From Mesorhizobium sp. NZP2077 (GTDB lineage: Bacteria; Pseudomonadota; Alphaproteobacteria; Rhizobiales; Rhizobiaceae), in assembly GCF_013170805.1 (NCBI RefSeq), contig NZ_CP051293.1, positions 5,152,001 to 5,216,000 of the forward strand: DNA of 64,000 nt, read 5' to 3'. The notes under the pieces were generated by a model. The model saw nothing but the letters and a program-made list of their open reading frames with translations, was not told the origin of the DNA and ran no database searches. Shown here piece after piece: positions 37,347 through 45,811 of this stretch. Each line of letters starts with the position of its first letter. Positions within the stretch are counted from its first letter, which is position 1. The translations under genes were made by a program, and so were the position numbers.

Positions 37347-37394
37347 GAGCATGATCTTTCCCGAAAACCGGGGCCACTTTTCAGGATCATGCTC
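37347..37394. repeat. Palindromic intergenic repeat (RIME-like half element)
   Basis: A 48-bp palindrome has perfect 10-bp outer arms (GAGCATGATC / GATCATGCTC) and an inner part with GAAAACCGG and CACTTTTC. This form recurs widely in rhizobial genomes. The last base is the first base, on the + strand, of the SRAP gene's reversed TAG, so the repeat abuts that gene's end and may act as its terminator. Confidence 0.75.
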
Positions 37395-38155
37395 TAAAAC
37401 AGCGTCATCTGACTGTCGTCCGCGCCAAGCTTCTGGCGCTTTGCCTTCTCCGGCTCCGGCCCGATCTCGCCCCTCGCCTGAATCTCCGGACCGGTGTTGG
37501 CGACCTTGTTGACGAGGTCGGAGACGGGGATAGCCTCGAAGAAATCGCGTTGCGCCGGCCGCAACAGGTCGGCGACATCGCGTGGCTCGAGCATGCGGCA
37601 ATCCAGCCAGCGCGCGAAATCCCTGGGATCGATCACCACCGGCATACGGTCGTGGATATGGGCGATGTCGGCATTGGCGTTGACCGTCAGGATGGCGCCG
37701 GTGTCCATTTCCGAGCCGCCCGGTTCCGCATAGGTCTCGATCAGGCCGGCAAAGGCGACCAGCCCGCCGTGCCTAGGGCGGATCCAATAGGGTTGCCCCT
37801 TCTTGCCCCCGGTCTGCCGCCATTCATAGAAGCCCGACGCCGGCACCAGCGCGCGGCGATGGCGCATGGCGACCTTGAACGAAGCCTTTTCGATTGCGCC
37901 TTCCGAGCGCGCATTGAACAGCAGTGGAAATTCCCTGGTGTCCTTGACCCAGGTAGGAATGAGCCCCCAGCGCACCAGCATCGGCTGCCGGTCGGGCAAG
38001 TTGGAGCCCGGTGCGCGCGGCGCGCCGGCGGTCGCCACAAGGATCGGCTGCGTCGGCGCGATGTTGTAGCGAGGCGGGAACCCCCCAAGTCCCGCCAACC
38101 CCAGAAAGGCAGCGGTCTCATCCGGCGTCGCGGTCAAGGCGAAACGTCCGCACAT
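37394..38155 (-). CDS. SOS response-associated peptidase (SRAP/YedK/HMCES family)
   Basis: Protein that crosslinks to and protects abasic sites in single-stranded DNA. The 253-residue protein starts MCGRFALT, so Cys2 becomes the N-terminal nucleophile after Met removal. Family motifs follow: NIAPTQ near residue 32, WGLIPTW near 63, VPASGFYEW near 103 with the catalytic Glu, and HIHDRMPVV near 167 with the catalytic His. The tail ends in MTLF. The NUDIX gene is divergent, 126 bp away. Confidence 0.94.
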   Translation of the reverse strand: MCGRFALTATPDETAAFLGLAGLGGFPPRYNIAPTQPILVATAGAPRAPGSNLPDRQPMLVRWGLIPTWVKDTREFPLLFNARSEGAIEKASFKVAMRHRRALVPASGFYEWRQTGGKKGQPYWIRPRHGGLVAFAGLIETYAEPGGSEMDTGAILTVNANADIAHIHDRMPVVIDPRDFARWLDCRMLEPRDVADLLRPAQRDFFEAIPVSDLVNKVANTGPEIQARGEIGPEPEKAKRQKLGADDSQMTLF

Positions 38156-38281
38156 GGTCGATTGGTGCCCTTCGAATGGTTCGGGTTGAAGGTGGCGATG
38201 GAAGCGGCGTTGCGCAACAGCTTAAGCTTCCTCATGCTGGGCGGTCCACAACAGACCCGCCATCGGGCCCGATCGGAAACC

Positions 38282-38716
38282 ATGAACGAACAGCGCAAGA
38301 CACTTCCGGCCGTCTCGGTGGCCGTCGTGCGTGGTGACACCGTGTTGCTGGTCAAGCGAGCGCGGCAGCCATCACAGGGGCTGTATGCCTTCCCAGGCGG
38401 CAAGGTCGAAGCCGGCGAGACGCTGGAGGATGCGGTGCGGCGCGAGTTGCTGGAAGAGACCGGCTTGCATGCCACAGGTTTCCGCCCGCTTCGGGAGATC
38501 CATATCGATGGCAGGGACGACTCCCATCCGGTCGATTACCGCCTGACGGTCTTCGGCGCCGTCTATGCCGGCGGCGAGGCCGTGGCCAGCGACGATGCCG
38601 AGACAGCGGCCTTCTACACGCTCGACGAGATGGCGGCGCTGCCGCTTGCCGGTTCGGTATTCGCGGTAGCCGAGGGGCTTCTCGTTCCGTATCCAAACAT
38701 CCCGACGAAGCCTTGA
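38282..38716 (+). CDS. NUDIX hydrolase
   Basis: A 144-residue NUDIX protein with the complete box G-x5-E-x7-REUxEExGU (residues about 38-60, GGKVEAGETLED then RRELLEETGL). The region after the box resembles ADP-ribose or nucleotide-sugar pyrophosphatases, but the substrate is unknown. ATG 38282 is preferred. An in-frame ATG at 38234 would add 16 atypical residues. It lies between the SRAP gene and the TIGR02301 gene. Confidence 0.9.
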   Translation: MNEQRKTLPAVSVAVVRGDTVLLVKRARQPSQGLYAFPGGKVEAGETLEDAVRRELLEETGLHATGFRPLREIHIDGRDDSHPVDYRLTVFGAVYAGGEAVASDDAETAAFYTLDEMAALPLAGSVFAVAEGLLVPYPNIPTKP

Positions 38717-38773
38717 AAATCGCCTTGCAGGCGACAAATTGTTTCGCCACAAAGGCTTACATTGTCTGGCCAG

Positions 38774-38825
38774 CCATAACGGCCTAGCGTTAGGCAGACC
38801 ATAACGGCTTACCCCGTTAGGCAGA
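38774..38825. repeat. Two tandem dyad-containing repeats upstream of the TIGR02301 gene
   Basis: Units of 25 and 27 bp (38774-38798, 38799-38825) share CCATAACGGC at the start and GTTAGGCAGA at the end. Each contains an inverted repeat: TAACG-N6-CGTTA in the first, TAACGG-N6-CCGTTA in the second. The second unit ends 8 bases before the ATG at 38834, covering the place where a promoter or ribosome binding site is expected. Confidence 0.85.
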
Positions 38826-38833
38826 GAAGCCTT

Positions 38834-39211
38834 ATGAACCGTCCGTCAATACTCCTCACTATTTGCCTTGCCGTTAGCACGGCTATCTCGGTTCAGCCGG
38901 CGTTCAGTGCCGAGTCGCCATTCGAGCCGGGGCTGATGCGGCTGGCGGAGGTTCTGGGATCGCTGCATTTCCTGCGCAATCTGTGCGGCGAGAAGGGCGA
39001 CCAGTGGCGTGGCGAGATGGAAAAACTGCTCGATTCTGAAAATCCGGACCCGGAGCGCCGCGCCCGCTTCATCGCCAGCTTCAACCGCGGCTATCGCTCC
39101 TTCGGCGGCACCTACACCCAGTGCACCGCTTCGGCCACCGAAGCCATCAGCCGTTACATGAAGGAAGGCGAAACGCTGTCGCGTGATATTGCCTCGCGCT
39201 ACGGCAACTAA
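38834..39211 (+). CDS. TIGR02301 family secreted protein
   Basis: A 125-residue protein with a cleavable signal peptide (MNRPSILLTICLAVSTAISV, cleavage near AFSA-ES at residue 26). The conserved body contains LAEVLGSLHFLRNLCG and the segment RFIASFNRGYRSFGGTY, with two cysteines (in LCGEKGD and TQCTAS) that could form a disulphide. The family is limited to Alphaproteobacteria and has no known function. Two tandem dyads lie directly upstream. Confidence 0.88.
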   Translation: MNRPSILLTICLAVSTAISVQPAFSAESPFEPGLMRLAEVLGSLHFLRNLCGEKGDQWRGEMEKLLDSENPDPERRARFIASFNRGYRSFGGTYTQCTASATEAISRYMKEGETLSRDIASRYGN

Positions 39212-39563
39212 TCTCCGTCAACAGATATTCGAGCTGGCGCCGGCGAGAACGGGCATATCGAGCTTGTACCAGTCGATGTCTTGGTGCAATCCTGATGTTG
39301 CACTTCTGCAACAGCGTTAATGAAACGTTAGCGCACGAATGCGGAATTAACTCAAACTGAAGGTTTTCGCCCCGCAGGCCGGCCTAATCGGCTAAGTTTG
39401 ATCCGGGTTGAAACGCAGCTTCACCAAACACAGCCGCATGCTGTAAAAGACGATCAAAAAAATGTCGTATTTACAGATACTTACTTCGAGGCCGCGCGCA
39501 AACGGAACAGATCAAGCCTGATCCGCACTGGCGGATCGCCGCTTGAAAGGGTGGACATCGCTT
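39212..39563. other. 352-bp intergenic region without a gene
   Basis: Only short frames are open, none with a good start or recognisable sequence. AT content is higher than in neighbouring genes, which fits a promoter region for the small gene at 39564. No clear terminator for the TIGR02301 gene was found. Confidence 0.5.
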
Positions 39564-39821
39564 ATGGAACATGCTGCCAACGACATCGACGCCCTGGTCA
39601 GGGAAGAAAAGCGCCTGACCGCGGTTGAGAGCCACAGCGAGGCCTGGGCGGAGGGTCTGTCGGCCGGCATCGAGCCCGAAATCATCGCCGAAGCAGCGCT
39701 TGAAACCGCATTTGGTGAGATGCTGCGCGCCAACGGCGAGACCTCGGCCCTTGCCCTGCTCGACCGCATGCGCGAGAAGGTGATTGCTGGCGCCTTCGAA
39801 CCCGAGCGGCTGCGCCACTGA
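39564..39821 (+). CDS. Small acidic helical hypothetical protein
   Basis: An 85-residue, mostly helical, Glu/Ala-rich protein (MEHAANDIDALVREEKRL..., EIIAEAALETAFGEMLRANG, ALLDRMREKVIAGAFEP). It has no signal peptide, membrane segment or cysteine. ATG 39564 is chosen; an in-frame TTG at 39543 is possible. It is followed 55 bp later by a secreted protein gene. No family is recognised. Confidence 0.6.
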   Translation: MEHAANDIDALVREEKRLTAVESHSEAWAEGLSAGIEPEIIAEAALETAFGEMLRANGETSALALLDRMREKVIAGAFEPERLRH

Positions 39822-39876
39822 ACCGACATCCGGTTCCTTGACGATCGATTGCCCGGGGGCCAAGGAGATACGGGCA

Positions 39877-40659
39877 GTGAATTTTCCGATGTCAGGCGGG
39901 CCGAAGGGCCTGGTCCTCCACATCCGCCTCGCTGCTTGCTGTGCCGCGATTGCCCTGCTGGCGTGCATCGCCAGCAGCCCGGCCTATGCGCTGAGTGAGA
40001 TCAAGCGCGAAGAGCTTCCCGCCCCAGTCACACCATCCACGGACGAGGAATCGCCCGGAACCTCGATTCCCATGCCTGACCCGGTGGGAACGCCGCCTTC
40101 GACCAGCCAGCCGGTCGCTCCGGACGCGGCGGAGCCCGACAGTCCATCCGATGGCGGCAGCAACAGGCCGCATGTCGATCCCGAGGCGCCATTGCCCGAG
40201 GTCGTCTACGATCTCGGCAAGCTGCCTGAGCCCGTGCGGCGCATGCATGACCTGATCATCGAAGCCTGCAAGAGCGGCGATATCGAAAAGCTCCGACCCT
40301 TGATCGGCAAGGGCGACAGCATGACCCAGCTGTCGCTGGCCGATATCGATGGCGATGCCATCGCCTTCCTCAAGGGCCTATCCGGCGACCCAGACGGCCA
40401 GGAGATTCTGGCCATACTGGAAGAGGTGCTCAGCGCCGGCTATGTGCATGTCGACGTCGGAACGCCGCAAGAACTCTATGTCTGGCCGTATTTCTTCGCC
40501 CTGCCGCTGGACAAGCTCGACGCCAAGCAGCGGGTCGAGCTGTTCAAGATCGTTACCGCCGGCGATTTCGACGACATGAAGCAGTTCGGCGCCTACATCT
40601 TCTACCGCGTCGGCATCACGCCCGCCGGGCAGTGGACGTTTTTCGTGGCGGGGGATTAA
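39877..40659 (+). CDS. Secreted or periplasmic protein with Pro-rich linker, function unknown
   Basis: A 260-residue protein starting with GTG 39877 after AAGGAG. A signal sequence (near residues 11-35, ending SSPAYA) leads into a Pro/Asp/Ser-rich linker (residues 40-105) and a folded C-terminal domain of about 145 residues: LPEPVRRMHDLIIEACKSGD, GEGDSMTQ-like GKGDSMTQLSL, and ELYVWPYFFALPLDKL. I know similar C-terminal domains only as uncharacterised rhizobial proteins. It converges on the dihydroorotase gene. Confidence 0.7.
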   Translation: MNFPMSGGPKGLVLHIRLAACCAAIALLACIASSPAYALSEIKREELPAPVTPSTDEESPGTSIPMPDPVGTPPSTSQPVAPDAAEPDSPSDGGSNRPHVDPEAPLPEVVYDLGKLPEPVRRMHDLIIEACKSGDIEKLRPLIGKGDSMTQLSLADIDGDAIAFLKGLSGDPDGQEILAILEEVLSAGYVHVDVGTPQELYVWPYFFALPLDKLDAKQRVELFKIVTAGDFDDMKQFGAYIFYRVGITPAGQWTFFVAGD

Positions 40660-40685
40660 GCCTTCGGCCTTCTCCCTGCAGGGGC

Positions 40686-42017
40686 CTAGACGACAAGCGC
40701 CTCGGAAAACTCCACCGCCCTGCCCTGGCCTGGCATGACGATTTCGCCTTCCCACATGATTCGGCGGCCGCGAATGACGGTGCCGATCGGCCAGCCGGTC
40801 ACTTCCTTGCCATCGTAAGGCGTCCAGCCTGCCTTCGAGCCGGCCTGCGCATTGGTGATGGTCTCGCGCCGTTTCATGTCGACGATGGTGAAGTCGGCAT
40901 CGTAGCCGACGGCGATGCGGCCTTTTCTGGCCATGCCGAAGATGCGTTGTGGGCCGTGGCTGGAGAGGTCGACGAAGCGCGGCAGGGTCAGCCGGCCAGC
41001 GTTGACGTGGTCGAGCATGATCGGCACCAGCGTCTGCACGCCGGTCATTCCCGAGGGCGAAGCCGGGTAGGGTTTTGCCTTTTCGGCCAGCGTATGCGGC
41101 GCGTGATCGGAACCGAGCACGTCGACAATGCCTTGTGCAATGCCATGCCAGACGCCGTCGCGATGACGCTTGTCCCGCACCGGCGGGTTCATCTGGATCA
41201 GCGTGCCGAGCCTGAGATAGTCTTCGGCACTCAGCGTCAGATGGTGCGGCGTCGCCTCGCAGGTCGCGACGTCCTTGTGCTGTTCGAGGAAGAGGATTTC
41301 CTCGGCGGTAGAAATGTGCAGGACGTGGATGCGGGCGCGGGTCTGCCTAGCGATGCGCACAAGCCGCTCGGTGCAGCGCAAGGCGGCGATCTCGTCGCGC
41401 CAGACCGGATGCGATGACGGGTCGCCCTCTATGCGCTCGCCGAGGCGTTCGCGCAACCGGAACTCGTCCTCCGAATGGAACGCGGCACGGCGGCGGGTAT
41501 TTCGCAGGATCGAGGCGACTCCTTCATCGTCCTCGACCAGCAGGTCGCCGGTGGAAGATCCCATGAAGACCTTTATTCCCGCCGCACCCGGCAAACGCTC
41601 AAGCTCGCCGACATCTTTCGCGTTGTCACGAGTGCCGCCGACCCAGAACGCGAAATCGCAATGCATGCGGCCGCTGCCGCGCCGGACCTTGTCGGCGAGC
41701 GTTGCCTCGCTGGTGGTCAACGGGTTGGTGTTGGGCATCTCGAACACCGCGGTGACACCGCCAAGCACCGCAGCCCGCGAGCCCGTTTCGAGATCTTCCT
41801 TGTGCTCCAGCCCCGGCTCGCGAAAATGCACCTGGCTGTCGACAACACCAGGCAGGATATGCAGGCTGCGGCAGTCGATCGTCTCGCCGGCCGAGGCCTG
41901 GCGCAGATCGCCGATTGCCGCGATGCGCCCATTCTTCACGCCGATGTCACGCGCCCCCTCGCCGTCATGGTTGACCACTGTGCCGCCTGTCAGGATGAGG
42001 TCGTAGGTCATGGCCAT
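40686..42017 (-). CDS. pyrC: Dihydroorotase (class I-like amidohydrolase)
   Basis: Predicted to close N-carbamoyl-aspartate to dihydroorotate in pyrimidine synthesis. The 443-residue protein has the carbamylated-lysine region GIKVFMGSSTG, metal histidines in VLHISTAEE and ATPHHL, and catalytic Asp in SDHAPH. The first metal motif reads DSQVHFREPG, so the usual HxH is QxH (Gln62, His64). ATG 42017 is preferred because the frame upstream overlaps the divergent ygfZ start. A separate pyrE lies at 61.8 kb. Confidence 0.88.
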   Translation of the reverse strand: MAMTYDLILTGGTVVNHDGEGARDIGVKNGRIAAIGDLRQASAGETIDCRSLHILPGVVDSQVHFREPGLEHKEDLETGSRAAVLGGVTAVFEMPNTNPLTTSEATLADKVRRGSGRMHCDFAFWVGGTRDNAKDVGELERLPGAAGIKVFMGSSTGDLLVEDDEGVASILRNTRRRAAFHSEDEFRLRERLGERIEGDPSSHPVWRDEIAALRCTERLVRIARQTRARIHVLHISTAEEILFLEQHKDVATCEATPHHLTLSAEDYLRLGTLIQMNPPVRDKRHRDGVWHGIAQGIVDVLGSDHAPHTLAEKAKPYPASPSGMTGVQTLVPIMLDHVNAGRLTLPRFVDLSSHGPQRIFGMARKGRIAVGYDADFTIVDMKRRETITNAQAGSKAGWTPYDGKEVTGWPIGTVIRGRRIMWEGEIVMPGQGRAVEFSEALVV

Positions 42018-42092
42018 GCTCTCTTGCGGGGGGAGTGTCAGCGGCTTACGTAATGGCCAACCGTTTTGCAAGATCAGGCTTTTATCCGCCCC

Positions 42093-42953
42093 ATGCCCTT
42101 TGCCCTGCTGAAAGACCGCGCGCTCATCTCCGTCTCCGGCCCGGATGCCGAGCACTTTCTGCAAAACATCCTGACCACCGATCTCGACACGCTTGGTGCC
42201 GGCGAAGCAAAGCCCGGCGCACTGTTGACGCCGCAAGGCAAGATCCTGTTCGACTTCCTGATCTGGCGTGCCGGAGAAAACGCCTTCCGGCTCGAATGCC
42301 GTGCCGACATTTCAGACGATTTCGTTCGCCGGCTGATGCTCTACAAGCTTCGCGCCAAGGTCGAGATTGCCAAGTCGGAACAAGCGCTTGTCACTGTTGC
42401 GTGGGGAACGGAGTCAATCGCCTCAGAAAATGATTCAACCGTGGTTGCCGACAGGCGCTTTCGCGATGAAAACGTCACGCGCTCCTATGCCGGCACTGCA
42501 GATGCCGGCGACATCGCCGCATGGCAGGCCTTCCGCATTGCCCACGGCATTGCCGAAAGCGGTGCCGATTACGCGCTGGGCGACGCCTTCCCGCATGACG
42601 TGCTGCTCGACGAGACGGGTGGCGTAGGCTTCAGGAAGGGCTGCTATGTCGGCCAGGAAGTCGTGTCGCGCATGCAGCATCGCGGCACGGCCAGGCGGCG
42701 CGTGCTGATTGTCCTGGCCGGGCTTCCCCTGCCCGCCGCGGGTACCGAACTCACCGTCGATGGACGGCCGGTCGGCACGCTCGGCTCGAACGCCGGCACA
42801 TCAGGGCTTGCCATTGCCCGCATCGACAGGGTCAAGGCGGCGCTGGACGCCGGCCAGCCGATCCTGGCGGACGATGTGCCAGTGACGGTGGCCATTCCCG
42901 CCTGGGCCAAATTCAGTTTTCCTCAGGAAGCCGTCAGCGCGGAGGAAGCCTGA
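42093..42953 (+). CDS. ygfZ: YgfZ/GcvT-like folate-binding protein for Fe-S cluster assembly
   Basis: A 286-residue protein related to the T-protein of glycine cleavage. The YgfZ signature K-G-C-Y-x-G-Q-E is present (FRKGCYVGQEVVSRMQ, Cys near residue 183). It supports maturation or repair of certain 4Fe-4S enzymes with tetrahydrofolate. ATG 42093 is chosen; a TTG 27 bases earlier would add nine residues. Its stop overlaps the start of the HD gene by one base (TGATG). Confidence 0.9.
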   Translation: MPFALLKDRALISVSGPDAEHFLQNILTTDLDTLGAGEAKPGALLTPQGKILFDFLIWRAGENAFRLECRADISDDFVRRLMLYKLRAKVEIAKSEQALVTVAWGTESIASENDSTVVADRRFRDENVTRSYAGTADAGDIAAWQAFRIAHGIAESGADYALGDAFPHDVLLDETGGVGFRKGCYVGQEVVSRMQHRGTARRRVLIVLAGLPLPAAGTELTVDGRPVGTLGSNAGTSGLAIARIDRVKAALDAGQPILADDVPVTVAIPAWAKFSFPQEAVSAEEA

Positions 42954-43588
42954 TGGCGGCGGACCGCACCGGCGCGCCGCCACGCGCCTGGCAGCGCATG
43001 CTGTCCGGCCGCCGGCTCGACTTGCTCGACCCCTCGCCGCTCGACATCGAGATTTCGGACATTGCGCATGGGCTCGCCCGCGTCGCCCGCTGGAACGGCC
43101 AGACCCGCGGCGAGCATGCATTTTCGGTCGCCCAGCATTCGCTGCTGGTCGAGGCCCTGTTCAACGATCTGGTGCCGCAGGCTTCGGCCACCGACCGGCT
43201 CGTGGCACTGCTGCACGATGCGCCTGAATATGTCATCGGCGACATGATCTCGCCGTTCAAGTCGGTGATGGGCGGCAGTTACAAGGATTGTGAATTGCGC
43301 CTGCAGCGCGCCATCCATCTGCGCTTCTCGCTGCCCCCCGAACCGGCTGCGGCGCTGCGCAGGGACATCAAGCGCGCCGACCAGATCGCCGCCTATTTCG
43401 AGGCAACGCTGCTTGCCGGCTTTTCAACCGCCGAGGCGACCGAATTCTTCGGCCGCCCGCGCGGTTTTTCCGCCGAGCGCTTCGACTTCACACCGCGCTC
43501 GGTGACCTGGGCGCAGAATGCGTTCCTGAAGCGGTTTTCGGCGATCGAGACGTCGCGAAACCCAGTTCCGACGTCGGCGATAGGGTAG
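42953..43588 (+). CDS. HD-domain phosphohydrolase (YfbR-like)
   Basis: A 211-residue HD-superfamily protein with metal-binding residues in GEHAFSVAQHSLLVE, LLHDAPEYVIGDMISPFK and a later Asp. The pattern is close to 5'-deoxynucleotidases of the YfbR type, which act on dNMPs. The substrate is not proven. It is translationally coupled to ygfZ through a TGATG overlap. Confidence 0.86.
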   Translation: MAADRTGAPPRAWQRMLSGRRLDLLDPSPLDIEISDIAHGLARVARWNGQTRGEHAFSVAQHSLLVEALFNDLVPQASATDRLVALLHDAPEYVIGDMISPFKSVMGGSYKDCELRLQRAIHLRFSLPPEPAAALRRDIKRADQIAAYFEATLLAGFSTAEATEFFGRPRGFSAERFDFTPRSVTWAQNAFLKRFSAIETSRNPVPTSAIG

Positions 43589-43620
43589 AAAACGCTAAAT
43601 TAACCGGAAACGTCAACAGT

Positions 43621-43642
43621 GCGGTGTTGGATCAAACACCGC
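43621..43642. other. 8-bp inverted repeat at the start of the GGDEF-EAL gene
   Basis: GCGGTGTT (43621-43628) and AACACCGC (43635-43642) form a perfect hairpin with a 6-nt loop. A GTG and a TTG start candidate lie within its left arm; the ATG at 43654 is 11 bases after it. Confidence 0.6.
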
Positions 43643-43653
43643 AGGCGCGCCTC

Positions 43654-45795
43654 ATGCCCGTCGTGGATGTCAAGGTTGGTTCGGTCATCCCGGAGCGGGT
43701 GGCCGAAGGCGTGGAGCGCTCTCGCCACATGGAAGACGAGCTGCGCGAACAGAATGAGCGCTTTTCAGCCGCCGTCGAGAACATGTCGCATGGCCTGTGC
43801 ATGTTCGATGCCGACGAGCGCATGATCATCTGCAACGGCAACTACCTCAACATCTTCTGCCTCGACGCCAAGCTGATACGACCGGGCATCCATTTCATCG
43901 ACATCCTGCGGCACAGCGTCGACATCGGCATCGCCTCACAAAGCGCCGACGAACTCTATGCCATCCGCAAACCCTATATCGACCAGGCGAAACCCTCGAC
44001 CTACGAAGAGACGCTGTCGGATGGTCGCATCATCAATATCTCGCACCGCCCGCTGGCTCTGGGCGGCTGGGTCTCGATCTATGAGGACATTACCGAACAA
44101 AGGCGCGCCGAGCAGGATCTCAAGGAGCAGCATCGCCGTTTCGACGCCGCACTCGCCAACATGTCGCAAGGCTTGCTGATGTACGACGCCGACGGCAAGA
44201 TGATCGTGCGTAACCGGCGTTTTCTTGAACTCTACGACGTCACCGCGACCGACTTTCCGCTCGGAACGACGCACCGCGACGCGCTCGAACGATTGCTGGA
44301 ACTGGGCATCTATACGAAGATCGACGTCAACAGCGAAGTCGCCAAGACCGAAGCCTGCCTGGTGGCGGCAAAACCGCATTCGGCCTATCGCTATCTTACC
44401 GACGGCAGGACGGTTCTGGTCACACGCCGGCCAATGAGCGGCGGTGGCTGGGTAGTGACCTTCGACGACGTCACCGAACGTCGCCGCACCGAAGAGCGCA
44501 TGACCCATCTTGCGCATCACGACACGCTGACCGGCCTGGCCAACCGTTCGATGTTTCGCGAACGGCTCGACCTAGCCCTGGAGGATGCGGCTGCACCGCC
44601 ACTGGCGATCTTCTCGCTCGATCTCGATCGCTTCAAGGCGATCAACGACACCTGGGGACATCCTGCCGGCGACTGGCTGTTGAAAAGCGTGGCCGAGAGG
44701 CTGCAGCGTTGCCTACACGATGAAACAGACCTCGTCGCCCGCTTCGGCGGCGACGAGTTTGTTATCATGCAGTTCAATTCCAGGGGCGTCGCCGATGCTG
44801 AAAAACTGGCCAAGCGCATCGTCGAGGCAATCGCAAAACCGTTTCGCGACAAGAGCCGGGACATGCATGTCGGCATCAGCATGGGCATCGCTGTCTTCCC
44901 TAGCGATGGCAGGGACGCCGATACGCTGCTGAAAAATGCCGATACGGCGCTCTATCGGGCGAAGAGCGAAGGGCGAAACCTCTATCGCTTCTTCGAGCCC
45001 GCAATGGACGCGATCGTGCAGGCCCGCCGGGCGCTCGAGGTCGACCTCGGGGCCGCGCTGTCGCGGCAGGAATTGGACCTCGATTACCAGCCCATCATGC
45101 ACATCGCCTCCGGTGAGATCATCGGCGCGGAGGCCTTGATGCGCTGGCATTCGCCAGCACGGGGCACTGTCGCGCCGGACGCATTCATTCCGGTCGCCGA
45201 AGAAACCGGACTGATCGTGCCGTTTGGCGAATGGGCGCTGAGGACGGCCTGCACGGCAGCGGCAAGCTGGCCCCCCGGCTTGCGCATCGCGGTCAATGTC
45301 TCGGCCGTCCAGCTCAAAAGCGGCGGGTTTGCCCGTGACGTCATCTCGGCTCTAGCCTTTTCCGGCGTGCCGGCCCGACAGCTGGAGCTGGAAATCACCG
45401 AAACCGTGCTGATGGACGAGAGCAAAGCCGTGCTGAAGACGCTGCGACAGCTACGCGATCTCGGCATCCGCATCGCGCTGGATGATTTCGGCACTGGCTA
45501 TTCCTCGCTCGGTTACCTCAGGCGTTTCCCGGTCGATAAGATCAAGATCGATCGCTCCTTCATTCGCGACATGGGCAATCGCGACACGGCGGCGATCGTC
45601 CGCACCATCATCGGGCTCGGCACTGAGCTTGGCATTGTCGTCACCGCCGAGGGCGTCGAGACCGAGGTGCAACTCGACATGCTGCGCGACAATGGCTGTG
45701 TCGAGGCACAGGGTTATCTGATCGGCTTGCCGTCAAAGGCGGCGGACATCCAGCGTCTGTTGAAGTCGCGTGCGCTACACAGCCACGCCGGCTGA
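43654..45795 (+). CDS. PAS-PAS-GGDEF-EAL cyclic-di-GMP protein
   Basis: A 713-residue signalling protein with two related PAS-7-type domains (NMSHGLCMFDADERMI near residue 45 and NMSQGLLMYDADGKMI near 168), a GGDEF domain with intact RFGGDEF near 364-370, and an EAL domain with GAEALMRW near 491, ETVLMDE, DDFGTGYSSLGYL, KID and AEGVET. Both catalytic sites look intact, so it may both make and degrade c-di-GMP. No membrane segment is present. ATG 43654 is chosen; GTG 43624 lies within a hairpin. Confidence 0.92.
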   Translation: MPVVDVKVGSVIPERVAEGVERSRHMEDELREQNERFSAAVENMSHGLCMFDADERMIICNGNYLNIFCLDAKLIRPGIHFIDILRHSVDIGIASQSADELYAIRKPYIDQAKPSTYEETLSDGRIINISHRPLALGGWVSIYEDITEQRRAEQDLKEQHRRFDAALANMSQGLLMYDADGKMIVRNRRFLELYDVTATDFPLGTTHRDALERLLELGIYTKIDVNSEVAKTEACLVAAKPHSAYRYLTDGRTVLVTRRPMSGGGWVVTFDDVTERRRTEERMTHLAHHDTLTGLANRSMFRERLDLALEDAAAPPLAIFSLDLDRFKAINDTWGHPAGDWLLKSVAERLQRCLHDETDLVARFGGDEFVIMQFNSRGVADAEKLAKRIVEAIAKPFRDKSRDMHVGISMGIAVFPSDGRDADTLLKNADTALYRAKSEGRNLYRFFEPAMDAIVQARRALEVDLGAALSRQELDLDYQPIMHIASGEIIGAEALMRWHSPARGTVAPDAFIPVAEETGLIVPFGEWALRTACTAAASWPPGLRIAVNVSAVQLKSGGFARDVISALAFSGVPARQLELEITETVLMDESKAVLKTLRQLRDLGIRIALDDFGTGYSSLGYLRRFPVDKIKIDRSFIRDMGNRDTAAIVRTIIGLGTELGIVVTAEGVETEVQLDMLRDNGCVEAQGYLIGLPSKAADIQRLLKSRALHSHAG

Positions 45796-45811
45796 TCAGA
45801 TCGACGCAAGG

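Noticed and set aside
37550..38281. Long upstream extension of the NUDIX frame
   Set aside because: It is the antisense shadow of the SRAP gene. NUDIX similarity begins after ATG 38282.
38774..38825. Possible CRISPR-like repeat pair
   Set aside because: Only two units exist, they are adjacent with no spacer, and no cas genes are in the window.
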